Source: Comamonas thiooxydans (GTDB lineage: Bacteria > Pseudomonadota > Gammaproteobacteria > Burkholderiales > Burkholderiaceae_C). From it: DNA of 64,000 nt. The notes beneath the pieces were generated by a model. It had not been told where the DNA came from. It ran no database searches and worked only from the letters and a program-made list of their open reading frames with translations. Numbering within the stretch: the stretch's first letter is position 1; every line of letters starts with the position of its first letter. Both the position numbers and the translations under genes were made by a program. Location: positions 930,001-994,000 of the forward strand of contig NZ_AP026738.1 of NCBI RefSeq assembly GCF_002157685.2. The letters are read 5' to 3'. Below, one piece after another: positions 55,497 through 63,865 of the stretch.

Positions 55497-56834
55497 TCAG
55501 ACGTTCTTGCGGCGCTGGATGCGGGCGACGAAGGCAATGGCGAGAACGGCCGCCAGCGCTTCCACGATGGCCACCAGGTACAGGCCCGGAGCGACCTTGC
55601 CGGTGGAGGCCTTGATCACGCCCATCAGATAGGGGGCACCGAAGCCGGCCAGATTGGCCACCGAGTTGATCAGCGCCACGCCCACGGCGGCCGCGCCGCC
55701 GCTGAGCAGCATATTGGGCATCTGCCAGAACACGGGAATCGCGCTCATGGTGCCCACCAGTGCCAGGACCATGGCCGTCAGCGCCACGATCACGGGGATG
55801 CTGTCCATGCCCATGGTGAAGGCCAGGGCCAGCATGCCCACAGCGCCCAGCAGGACCGAGCCCGCGAAGTGCCAGCGTACCTCGCCACGGTGGTCGGAAT
55901 GGCGACCGTTGATGATCATGCCGGCCGCGCCGAGCAGATAGGCGGCACCGGCGATCCATCCCACCTGCATGGGCGAGGTGAAGCCCGCTTCGCGAATCAC
56001 GGTGGGAATCCAGAAGGTCAGCGTGGAGTTGGCGCAGAGCAGGCAGAAGAACACCGCGATCAGCAGCCACACCATGGGGTTGCCGAACAGGGTGCGCCAG
56101 TCGCTGTGGCGCTCGCCCTGGGCCTTCTGGTCGATCTCGAGTTGCTGGCGCACGACGGCGCGGTCCTTGTCGGTGAGCCATTTGGCTTCCTCGGGACGGT
56201 CGGTCATGTAGAAGTAGGCAAAGATGCCGGCCAGCACCGAGGGGATGCCTTCGATGATGAACAGCCACTGCCAGCCGTGCATGCCGTGCGCGCCTGCAGC
56301 CCAGGTCATGATGCCGCCAGCCAGCGGGCCGCCGATGACGCCGGCGATGGCCGAGGCCGACATGAAGGTGCCGAAGGCCTTGGCGCGGCGCTTGGACGGA
56401 TACCAGTAGGTCAGGTAGAGGATGATGCCGGGGTAGAAGCCGGCCTCGAACACGCCCATCAGAAAGCGCAGGATGTAGAACTGGGTCGGTGTCGTCACCC
56501 AGGCCTGCAAGATGCAGATCAGGCCCCAGCCTATGGTGATGCGCATCACCGTCTTCTTGGCGCCTATCTTCTGCAGCAACATGTTGGACGGTACTTCGAA
56601 CAGGAAGTAGCCGATGAAGAAGATACCGGCACCCAGGCCGTAGACGGCTTCGCTGAACTTCAGGTCGTCGAGCATCTGCAGCTTGGCGAAGCCGATGTTG
56701 ACGCGGTCCAGCCAGGCCAGCACCCACAGCACGCCCAGAAAGGGCAGCAGGCGCCAGGAAATCTTGGAGTAGGTGGCGTCGACCTGATCGACGGAAGCGG
56801 CAGTGCCGCTGATCGGCACATGGTGAGCACTCAT
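55497..56834 (-). CDS. MFS transporter, anion:cation symporter type
   Basis: 445 residues, twelve membrane helices. Family blocks: WRLLPFLGVLWVLAWLDRVNIGFAKLQ at the start, the loop YWYPSKRRAKAFG (2-3 type basic motif) and FIIEGIPSVLAGI. Members of this subfamily carry organic anions. First gene of the minus-strand urate-linked operon and divergent from LysR, so it may import urate, allantoate or a related purine product. Confidence 0.9.
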   Translation of the reverse strand: MSAHHVPISGTAASVDQVDATYSKISWRLLPFLGVLWVLAWLDRVNIGFAKLQMLDDLKFSEAVYGLGAGIFFIGYFLFEVPSNMLLQKIGAKKTVMRITIGWGLICILQAWVTTPTQFYILRFLMGVFEAGFYPGIILYLTYWYPSKRRAKAFGTFMSASAIAGVIGGPLAGGIMTWAAGAHGMHGWQWLFIIEGIPSVLAGIFAYFYMTDRPEEAKWLTDKDRAVVRQQLEIDQKAQGERHSDWRTLFGNPMVWLLIAVFFCLLCANSTLTFWIPTVIREAGFTSPMQVGWIAGAAYLLGAAGMIINGRHSDHRGEVRWHFAGSVLLGAVGMLALAFTMGMDSIPVIVALTAMVLALVGTMSAIPVFWQMPNMLLSGGAAAVGVALINSVANLAGFGAPYLMGVIKASTGKVAPGLYLVAIVEALAAVLAIAFVARIQRRKNV

Positions 56835-56920
56835 GGCAAGTCCTTGTCTCGGAAATTTGTTGTTGGGTTTGCGGACACTTGCATGGTCGCGACTTGTGGC
56901 GATATGCGAAACTAAGCGCC

Positions 56921-56939
56921 TGCTATGAGCCGCATAGCA
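56921..56939. promoter_or_regulatory. LysR-type operator in the MFS/lysR divergent gap
   Basis: TGCTATGAGCCGCATAGCA: seven-base perfect arms around AGCCG, containing a T-N11-A core. It lies 25 bases before the LysR start and 87 bases from the MFS start. A second, weaker palindrome (ATATGC...GCATAT) surrounds it. Confidence 0.75.
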
Positions 56940-56964
56940 AAATGCATATCTCTAGGGAAAACAC

Positions 56965-57897
56965 GTGTCTCGCAGCGAAGAACCGTTCGATACCTATTTG
57001 CTGCGCGTGCTGTGCACCTTGATCAGCGAAAAAAGCGTGTCGCGCGCGGCAATACGCCTCAATCAGTCACAACCTGCCATCAGCGCGGCGCTGCGGCGAT
57101 TGCGGGCCATCTTCAACGACCCTCTGCTGGTGCGGGACAAGAACCGCATGGTCCCGACGGCACGCGCGCTTCAGGCCGTGGAGCAGGCACGTGCGGCGCT
57201 GGGCCTGATCGACGGGCTGCTGAGCGTCGGCAAGGAATTTGTGGCCGAGACCACGCAACAGCGCTTCACCATCGCCATGCCCGACTATCTGGCCCCGCCC
57301 TTCATGGCGCGTGTGGTCCAGCTCATGCGTGCGCAGGCTCCTGGCGCGAGGCTGGTCCTGCTGCCGCTGGGCCAGAACTTCGACTACGAGCAGGCCCTGC
57401 AAAGCGGCGAGGTGGATATCGTCATCGGCAACTGGCCGAGCCCGCCCGAGCATTTGCACATGTCCACGCTGCTCGAGGACGAGGTGGTCTGCCTGCTCGA
57501 CGAGAAGCATGCCCTGGCCGGCCCGGGCCGGCTCACGGCCGAGCACTATCTGCAGGCCGCGCATGTGGTGTTCACGCCTTATTCGCCCGATCAGCGCGGC
57601 GTGGTGGAGAGCAGTCTGGGCACCATGCGCGTGAGCCGTGACGGCCGCGTGCAGTGCTCGCATTTCTCGATGGCGCCGGACCTGCTGGTGGGCACCGACC
57701 TGCTGCTGACCACCAGCCGCCATTTCGCGGCCTATCACGCCAGGCGGCTGCCGCTGGCCATGGTGCCTCTGCCCATGGGCAACCGCGTCATGCGCTTCTA
57801 CCAGCTCTGGCATTCATCCCGGCACCGGGATGCCTCCCATATTTGGTTGCGCGCTCTGCTCAATCAGGCCTCGCAGGTGCTGACGGCGTTGACGTAG
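56965..57897 (+). CDS. LysR-family regulator (NodD-like)
   Basis: 310 residues, GTG start. The helix-turn-helix is KSVSRAAIRLNQSQPAISAALRRLRAIFNDPLLVR, followed by a substrate-binding domain. The LVRDKNRMVPT stretch places it with the NodD/LinR-type branch. It diverges from the MFS-HIUase-HIUase-deaminase operon and precedes uraD, so it probably senses a purine metabolite and controls both sides. Confidence 0.92.
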   Translation: MSRSEEPFDTYLLRVLCTLISEKSVSRAAIRLNQSQPAISAALRRLRAIFNDPLLVRDKNRMVPTARALQAVEQARAALGLIDGLLSVGKEFVAETTQQRFTIAMPDYLAPPFMARVVQLMRAQAPGARLVLLPLGQNFDYEQALQSGEVDIVIGNWPSPPEHLHMSTLLEDEVVCLLDEKHALAGPGRLTAEHYLQAAHVVFTPYSPDQRGVVESSLGTMRVSRDGRVQCSHFSMAPDLLVGTDLLLTTSRHFAAYHARRLPLAMVPLPMGNRVMRFYQLWHSSRHRDASHIWLRALLNQASQVLTALT

Positions 57898-57965
57898 CCG
57901 GCTGCTATACGGGCTATAACAAGCCAGCACTGTGAGGCGGCAAACGCGCTTCCTACACTGGCCTC

Positions 57966-58517
57966 ATGACTAGCACCACTACCTCCTCCATCCCCACGCT
58001 CGACGAGCTCAACGTCATGACGCACGCAGACTTTGCGGCTGCGCTCGGCGAGGTTTTTGAATACGCCCCCTGGGTGGCCGAGGCGGCCGCGCAGCAGCGT
58101 CCCTTTGCCAGCCTGGACGCACTGCACCAGGCCATGCTGGCTGCCGTGCATGGCAGCCCGCATGAGCAGACCCTGCGCTTTCTCTGTGGCCACCCCGAGC
58201 TGTCGGCCAGCGCCGTGCGCTCCGGCACGCTGACCGTTGACTCCCAGCAGGAGCAGCAAAGCGCGGGGCTGGGTGATCTGGAGCAGGCTCAGGGCGAGCG
58301 CCTGGCCTTGCTCAACGAGACCTATCGCAAGCGCCATGGCTTTCCCTTCATCGCCTGCGTGCGCCACTACACGCGCGCCGGCCTGTTTGCCGAGCTGGCC
58401 TCGCGCACCGAGCGCGGCACCGAGCAGGAGTTTGCCGAAGCCCTGCGCCAGATCGGTTTCATCAGCCGTTTGCGCCTGGCGCAGCGCGTGAGCGCCGCCA
58501 GCCTGCAGGCTGCTTGA
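57966..58517 (+). CDS. uraD: 2-oxo-4-hydroxy-4-carboxy-5-ureidoimidazoline (OHCU) decarboxylase
   Basis: 183 residues. Converts OHCU from hydroxyisourate hydrolase into (S)-allantoin. Family motifs: MTHADFAAALGEVFEYAPWVAE, LCGHPELSAS (catalytic His), and YRKRHGFPFIACVR near the end. It is downstream of the LysR gene in the same direction. With uraH it completes the non-spontaneous steps after urate oxidase. Confidence 0.94.
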   Translation: MTSTTTSSIPTLDELNVMTHADFAAALGEVFEYAPWVAEAAAQQRPFASLDALHQAMLAAVHGSPHEQTLRFLCGHPELSASAVRSGTLTVDSQQEQQSAGLGDLEQAQGERLALLNETYRKRHGFPFIACVRHYTRAGLFAELASRTERGTEQEFAEALRQIGFISRLRLAQRVSAASLQAA

Positions 58518-58533
58518 GCCCCTATCGCCGCCC

Positions 58534-58560
58534 AAGCCCCGCAATGCGGGGCTTTTCTTA
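58534..58560 (+). terminator. Intrinsic terminator after uraD
   Basis: Stem AAGCCCCGC/GCGGGGCTT with an AAT loop, followed by TTCTTA. Same core as at 44360-44390. Confidence 0.88.
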
Positions 58561-58738
58561 TGCTGGCTGGCCGCTTGGCACTGTCTGTCGGGGTTCGCTG
58601 CCCATGTGCAGCAGATGCCGCATGGAGCATGCTGGCGCGGCTCGGGCTGCCTACTGCCGCAGTGGGAGTTCTCGGCGCTGGCTGAAATCCCCGCATGCTT
58701 GTGATTGAATTCGGGTTTAGACCTCATTTCTCGTTTTC

Positions 58739-59686
58739 ATGATCGTCAGAGATCGCCCGTCGGGCTTCAAGCTGCTGTGGATTGTCCGGGGCTCGGTGCT
58801 GCAACGCATCAAAGGCGTGCTTGCCGTCAATATCGTCCTGGCCATCATCGTCACCGTGGCGCATGGCACGCTGTTTCACACCAAGATCCCCATCACGCCG
58901 ATTCCGTTCACCCTGATCGGCCTGCCGCTGGCGATTTTTCTGGGCTTTCGCAACAACACCGCATATGCGCGCTATTGGGAGGGACGCAAGCTCTGGGGCG
59001 AGATCGTGATCTATGCGCGCACGCTGGCGCGCCAGTGCCTGAGCCTGATCGAGCTCGATCACCCCATAGACCCGCGCCAGCGGGCCAGCGATGTGCGGGT
59101 GCGAATGGTGCACCGGGCCGTGGCTTTTTCTCATGTGCTGCGGGCCCAGCTGCGCGGCCTCAAGGACGATGTGGCTGCCCAGCAATGGCTGACCCATGCC
59201 GAGTGGCAGCGCCTGCAGCTGCTGCCGCTGAATCAGCGTACCGATGCGCTGATGCTGGCCATGGGCAAGGATCTGGGCCAGTGCGTGCGCGACAGGCGCA
59301 TAGACCCCTGTCTGGCCGTGGAGCTGGACCGCACCCTCAATGGCTTCACGACGGCCGCAGCCTCCTGCGAGCGCATCCGCAATACGCCGATTCCGTTTTC
59401 CTACACCTTGCTGCTGCACCGCACGGCCCATCTGTACTGCTTTTTGCTGCCTTTCGGCCTGGTGGACATCACGGGCTTCATGACGCCGTTTGTCGTGGCT
59501 ATCGTGGCCTATACCTTCTACGGTCTCGATGTGCTGGGTGACGAGCTGGAGGAGCCGTTCGGCATGGAAAGCAACGACCTGGCGCTGGACAGCATCTGCC
59601 GCAGTATCGAGATCAGCCTCAGCCAGTCTCTGGGCGATCCCCAGGTGCCGGCACCACTCAAGCCGGTGGACTATCTGCTGACCTGA
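58739..59686 (+). CDS. Bestrophin-family membrane protein
   Basis: 315 residues of the bestrophin/RFP-TM family of anion channel-like proteins. Conserved blocks: PFTLIGLPLAIFLGFRNNTAYARYWEGRKLWG near residue 60 and the C-terminal TPFVVAIVAYTFYGLDVLGDELEEPFG. About four membrane segments. Its role next to the purine genes is unclear; it may simply be a neighbour. Confidence 0.9.
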   Translation: MIVRDRPSGFKLLWIVRGSVLQRIKGVLAVNIVLAIIVTVAHGTLFHTKIPITPIPFTLIGLPLAIFLGFRNNTAYARYWEGRKLWGEIVIYARTLARQCLSLIELDHPIDPRQRASDVRVRMVHRAVAFSHVLRAQLRGLKDDVAAQQWLTHAEWQRLQLLPLNQRTDALMLAMGKDLGQCVRDRRIDPCLAVELDRTLNGFTTAAASCERIRNTPIPFSYTLLLHRTAHLYCFLLPFGLVDITGFMTPFVVAIVAYTFYGLDVLGDELEEPFGMESNDLALDSICRSIEISLSQSLGDPQVPAPLKPVDYLLT

Positions 59687-59700
59687 GACTCTTCGCAATA

Positions 59701-59735
59701 CAAAGCCCTGAACTCCTCATTCAGGGCTTTGTTCT
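59701..59735. terminator. Terminator between bestrophin and second deaminase genes
   Basis: Twelve-base stem CAAAGCCCTGAA/TTCAGGGCTTTG with a seven-base loop, followed by TTCTT; usable from both sides. Confidence 0.85.
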
Positions 59736-59760
59736 TGATGGCGGCTGACGCTAGTTCTGC

Positions 59761-60255
59761 CTATACCGTGGCGCGATCTTCGTCCACGGCCTTTTGCCAG
59801 GCCTGGTACAGGTCCTCGCCGGCATCGCGCACGCGGTGGCTGATGACGGGCAGTTCGCGCCGGCCTTCGGGGCGGGCCAGTTCCTCGTAGCCACGCGCGG
59901 CCGACAGATCGTAGGGCTCGCCGTCCTCGTTGGAATAGGCGAAATACACCTGCTTCACACCGGCCAGCAGCATGGCGGTGTGGCACATGGAGCAGGGATA
60001 GCCGCTGGCATACATGACGGCTCCCGACAGATCGGTGCTGCCCAGGGCCTTGGCGGCAATGCGCAGTGCCTGCATCTCGGCATGGGCCGTGGGATCACAC
60101 AGATCATCGACCTGGTTGACGGCGCGTGCCAGGATCTTGCCGTCGCGTACCAGCACGGCGCCGAAGGGCCAGGTCGCGGATTCGCGGCCCTTGACATTGC
60201 CCATGGCCAGGCGGATGGACTCCAGCAGATACTTTTCGCTGTCTCGGGTGCTCAT
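59761..60255 (-). CDS. Nucleoside/guanine deaminase (CDA fold), copy 2
   Basis: 164 residues. Same motifs as copy 1 (HAEMQAL, PCSMC, AYSNEDGEPYDLSAARG) with differences mostly in the last third (RPEGRRELPVISHRVRDAG) and a tail DEDRATV. It stands alone, with about 160 bases of its own upstream DNA, whereas copy 1 is in the operon. So the two are probably regulated differently. Confidence 0.87.
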   Translation of the reverse strand: MSTRDSEKYLLESIRLAMGNVKGRESATWPFGAVLVRDGKILARAVNQVDDLCDPTAHAEMQALRIAAKALGSTDLSGAVMYASGYPCSMCHTAMLLAGVKQVYFAYSNEDGEPYDLSAARGYEELARPEGRRELPVISHRVRDAGEDLYQAWQKAVDEDRATV

Positions 60256-60417
60256 GCATGTCTCCTTGATCTTTGTGAATGGCGCAAAGATCATAGGAAG
60301 ACCGGCAGGTTTCATAGTGCATGCTGGAAGCAAAACAGCACGCCGAAGCGTGCTGTTGACTTTTAGTTTTGGGTTGAATGCAGTTGCCGTGATTTTGATG
60401 AATGTTGATGCAGGCTT

Positions 60418-61533
60418 TTAGGCAAAGACGCCGGCGCTGTCCTGCATATGGGCCGATACCGTGCCCAGGTGGTGCAAGGTGTCGCCACCCGTCATCTCCA
60501 TCTGGGTCAGGCGCTTGAAGTAGTGGCTGCCCACATATTCGTCCGTCACGCCGATGCCTCCATGCAGCTGTACGGCCTGCTGCCCGACGTAGCGCATGGA
60601 CTGGCCCAGCTGCACCTTGGCGCGGGCGATGGCGACATGGCGCTCCTCGGCAGGTGCCACCAGCTTGAGCGTGCCGTAGTAGCTCATGGAGCGGGCCAGC
60701 TCCAGCTGCATCTTCATGTCGGCCACGCGGTGACGCAGGGCCTGAAAGCTGGAGATCACCACGCCGAACTGCTTGCGCTGGTTCATGTACTCGGTGGTGA
60801 GCTTGAGTGTCTGCTCCATCACGCCCACGCCTTCGGCGCACAGCGCGGCATTGGCCACATCCTGCGCCAGGGTGAGTGCCGCCACGCCGTTGGTGGTGAT
60901 CAGGGTGGCAGCAGCCGACCGGCAGACCAGATCGGCCGCGCGCCCTTCGTCCTGGGTGGCATAGGGTTTGCTGATCACGCCCTCGCGACCGTTCTCGACG
61001 AGGAACAGCGCAATCTTGCCGTCGAGCTGGGCAGGCACGATGAAGGCGTCGGCCTGGTCGCCTGCAGGAACAATGTTTTTCGTAGCATCTACCGTGTAGC
61101 CATCGCCAGATTTAGAGGCTTTTGCAGCGCAAACATCAATCTGATAGCGCGCCTTGCGCTCCTGTGAAGCGAGCACCACCAGCTTTTCACCGCTGGCGAT
61201 AAGGGGCAGCCAGGCTTGCTTGACGGCTTGGTCGCCGAACTGGCCGAGCAGGGCGGAAGCCACGAAGGCCTGGGTCAGCGGCTCCATCACCAGACCGCGG
61301 CCCAGCTCCTCCATGACCACCATCACATCGACCGCACCCTGGCCCAGACCGCCATATTGCTCGGGCACGGTGAGAGCCGTCAGGCCCAGTTCGGCCAGCT
61401 CGTTCCAGACCTCGCGCGAGAAGCCGCCCTGCTTGGCAATGCCCTGGCGGCGCTCGAAGGTATAGCCCTTGTCCACCCAGCGGGCCACGGCATCGCGCAG
61501 TTGTTGCTGGTCGTCGGAAAAATCGAAATCCAT
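60418..61533 (-). CDS. Acyl-CoA dehydrogenase, PimD-like small subunit
   Basis: 371 residues. Starts MDFDFSDDQQQLRDAVARWV. FAD-dependent fold with VMVVMEELGRGLVMEPL and the C-terminal QLHGGIGVTDEYVGSHYFKR. No Glu stands at the usual catalytic sites I could recognise, which fits the non-catalytic-type partner of heteromeric acyl-CoA dehydrogenases. Follows the PimC-like gene by 146 bases. Probably forms a heteromer with it for dicarboxylyl- or aromatic-ring-derived acyl-CoA. Confidence 0.85.
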   Translation of the reverse strand: MDFDFSDDQQQLRDAVARWVDKGYTFERRQGIAKQGGFSREVWNELAELGLTALTVPEQYGGLGQGAVDVMVVMEELGRGLVMEPLTQAFVASALLGQFGDQAVKQAWLPLIASGEKLVVLASQERKARYQIDVCAAKASKSGDGYTVDATKNIVPAGDQADAFIVPAQLDGKIALFLVENGREGVISKPYATQDEGRAADLVCRSAAATLITTNGVAALTLAQDVANAALCAEGVGVMEQTLKLTTEYMNQRKQFGVVISSFQALRHRVADMKMQLELARSMSYYGTLKLVAPAEERHVAIARAKVQLGQSMRYVGQQAVQLHGGIGVTDEYVGSHYFKRLTQMEMTGGDTLHHLGTVSAHMQDSAGVFA

Positions 61534-61647
61534 AGTTGTCTCCTGCCACCGGGCCGCAATTGGCGCGAAGCGCCAAACCAGCCCAGCGAAGCTCAATCTA
61601 GAACCCCCTCCCGGAGGGGGCGCGGGGGAGCAGAACGAATTCGCGCA

Positions 61648-61714
61648 AGCGAAACATCGTCGCCTTCACTGCTTCTGAATCAGCCCAGCACGGTTTGGGC
61701 GACGATGTTTCGCT
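61648..61714. repeat. 17-base inverted repeat spanning the end of the PimC-like gene
   Basis: AGCGAAACATCGTCGCC (61648-61664) pairs perfectly with 61698-61714. The right arm is inside the last codons of the PimC-like gene and the left arm is in the gap before the PimD-like gene. Upstream on the plus strand lies a second GC-rich palindrome at about 61604-61620. Confidence 0.85.
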
Positions 61715-62861
61715 GCACCTCGTTGGAGCCGCCATAGATGGTGGTCTTGCGCATATTGAAGTAGGTCGCGGCCAGCGGTGCATTGCCCAGCACGTTGCCG
61801 GGAAAGTCGCCCTGGTAGCCGGCTTCCATGGCTTGCTGGATATAGGGCAGGGCATAAGGGCCGGCGGCCAGCATCATCAGCTCGGAGTAGCGCTGCTGAA
61901 TCTCGCTGCCCTTGATCTTGAGCAGGCCGGCGATGTCCAGCGGGTTCTTGCCCGACTTCATGGCTGAGAGCACGCGCAGCACCAGCATTTCCAGCGCGAT
62001 CACATCGATCTCCAGCAGGGCGATCTGATCACGGAAGCGCTGGTCTTCCCAGACGCCTTCGGTCTTGGCAATGCGCTTGAGGCGCTCCAGCTCGCGCTTG
62101 GCACGGTTCACATCGGCGATATTCGTGCGCTCGTGGGACAGCAGGTGCTTGGCATAGGTCCAGCCCTTGTTTTCCTCGCCGATCAGCTGGTCGGCAGGCA
62201 CTTCCACATTGTCGAAAAAGACCTCGTTGACTTCATGCGAGCCGTCCAGCAGCTTGATGGGGCGCACGGTCACGCCGGGCGACTTCATGTCGACCAGCAG
62301 GAAGCTGATGCCGGTCTGGGGCTTGCCCTCGTTGCTGGTGCGCACCAGGCAGAAGATCCATTCGCCGTACTGGCCCAGTGTGGTCCAGGTCTTCTGGCCG
62401 TTGACGATGTATTTGTCGCCCACGCGTTCGGCGCGGGTCTTGACGCTGGCGAGGTCCGAGCCCGAACCCGGTTCGGAATAGCCCTGGCTCCACCAGACTT
62501 CGCCGCTGGCGATGCCGGGCAGAAAGCGCCGGTGCTGCTCCGGTGTGCCATAGGCCATGATGACCGGCGCCACCATCACGGGGCCGAAGGGCACGATGCG
62601 CGGCGTGCCGGCGAGTGCGCATTCTTCCTCGAACAGATGCTTTTGTACGGCGCTCCAGCCGGGGCCGCCGAATTCCTTGGGCCAGCCGTAGCCGAGCCAG
62701 CCTTTTTTGCCCAGAATCTTGGCCCAGCGCTGCATGTCATCGCGCGTCAGGTGCAGATCGTTGCGCACCTTGTGCGCAATATCCTCGGGCAGATTTGCCC
62801 GCACCCAGCTGCGGATCTCTTCGCGAAAAGCCTGTTCTTCAGGGGTGAATGCCAAGTCCAT
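61680..62861 (-). CDS. Acyl-CoA dehydrogenase, PimC-like large subunit
   Basis: 393 residues. Starts MDLAFTPEEQAFREEIRSWV. FAD/substrate motifs QGYSEPGSGSDLAS and KTWTTLGQYGEWI, C-terminal IYGGSNEVQRNIVAQ. The medium-chain type catalytic Glu is Gly here (IYGG); instead Glu244 in LSHERTNIA is placed like the Glu of isovaleryl/long-chain enzymes. A good AGGAG precedes the ATG. Pairing with the next gene resembles pimC-pimD of pimelate or benzoate-type degradation. Confidence 0.9.
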   Translation of the reverse strand: MDLAFTPEEQAFREEIRSWVRANLPEDIAHKVRNDLHLTRDDMQRWAKILGKKGWLGYGWPKEFGGPGWSAVQKHLFEEECALAGTPRIVPFGPVMVAPVIMAYGTPEQHRRFLPGIASGEVWWSQGYSEPGSGSDLASVKTRAERVGDKYIVNGQKTWTTLGQYGEWIFCLVRTSNEGKPQTGISFLLVDMKSPGVTVRPIKLLDGSHEVNEVFFDNVEVPADQLIGEENKGWTYAKHLLSHERTNIADVNRAKRELERLKRIAKTEGVWEDQRFRDQIALLEIDVIALEMLVLRVLSAMKSGKNPLDIAGLLKIKGSEIQQRYSELMMLAAGPYALPYIQQAMEAGYQGDFPGNVLGNAPLAATYFNMRKTTIYGGSNEVQRNIVAQTVLG

Positions 62862-63040
62862 GCGTTGTCTCCTGCAAATGCTGGAGATTTGTAGCACGCA
62901 CGTTCTTTTTCTGGCTGTCCGGGTTGCGACAAATGGCGGGAAACCCCAGGGATGTGTCCCCGAGCGGCTGCGCCTGCCTGCTTTCCCTTGCCTGGCGCGC
63001 GCCAGTTTTTGGCATTGGCGCGTCGTTTGTAATGAAACAG

Positions 63041-63073
63041 GCCGCCAGCACTTATTGGATAAGCGCCGGCAGC
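63041..63073. repeat. Short palindromic repeat upstream of the acyl-CoA dehydrogenase pair
   Basis: Arms GCCGCCAGCACTTAT and ATAAGCGCCGGCAGC pair at 12 of 15 positions around TGG. The right arm with TATCAG resembles the elements at 13644-13723 and 49153-49246. It lies between yceH and the acyl-CoA dehydrogenase start. Confidence 0.5.
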
Positions 63074-63092
63074 TATCAGTTTCTGTTGGGAC

Positions 63093-63779
63093 TTATTCAG
63101 CCGGGGCCGCAGGCGGTTCCACGCCCAGCGATTCGCACAGCATCTGCACGGTGGCGCGCAACTGGGCGACTTCGGATTCGAGCGCATCCACACGCTGCTG
63201 CAGGGCCGATGCATTGCCGCCCGTGCTGGCGCTGCCGGTGCTTGCCAGGGCGTTGACATCCACCGGGCCGCAAAGCAGATGGGCCCAGCGCTGTTCGCGG
63301 GCACCGGGGGCGCGCGGCAGCTGCACGACCAGCGGGCCGCCTTTTTCCTCGCTGCGTTCGCGCAGTTCGTCAAGAAAGGCCTCGACCGAGGAGATGTCGG
63401 CAAAGCGGTGCCAGCGTTCGGAGTTGATGCGCAGCTCGCCAGCGGTCTGGGGGCCGCGCAGCATCAGCAGGGCCAGCAGCACGGCCGACTGGTCGGGTAC
63501 GCCAATGCCGCGCGGGAAGTTGTGTTCCCAGCGCGTGGAGCGCACGCTGCTGATCTGCACCGACAGGGTCCTGAGGCGCAGGCTGTCCAGTGCCTCCTGG
63601 GCTTCGCCCTCGCTGACCTCCATCACCGGGTCGCGGCTGGATTTCTGGTTGCAGCCCGTGACCAGGCTGTTGAGCGTGAGCGGATAGCTGTCGGGCACGG
63701 TGCGTGCCTTTTCCATCAGCGTGGCCAGAACGCGGGCCTCGATGGCGCTCAAAGGGGTGTTGCGTGGGTCAAACGGCAT
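63093..63779 (-). CDS. yceH: YceH-family protein (DUF480)
   Basis: 228 residues. Two winged-helix-like units: [44 protein letters not shown] near the start and [18 protein letters not shown] in the middle. A short coiled coil follows ([22 protein letters not shown]). The family is conserved in proteobacteria and has no firm function. It diverges from purN. Confidence 0.92.
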   Translation of the reverse strand: MPFDPRNTPLSAIEARVLATLMEKARTVPDSYPLTLNSLVTGCNQKSSRDPVMEVSEGEAQEALDSLRLRTLSVQISSVRSTRWEHNFPRGIGVPDQSAVLLALLMLRGPQTAGELRINSERWHRFADISSVEAFLDELRERSEEKGGPLVVQLPRAPGAREQRWAHLLCGPVDVNALASTGSASTGGNASALQQRVDALESEVAQLRATVQMLCESLGVEPPAAPAE

Positions 63780-63865
63780 GGGATCTCCTCTAAAGTCTTA
63801 GGGCCGCGCACAGGAACTGGTGCAAACCCGATGGGGTTTGTCCGTCAATGCGACAATCGCCGCCC

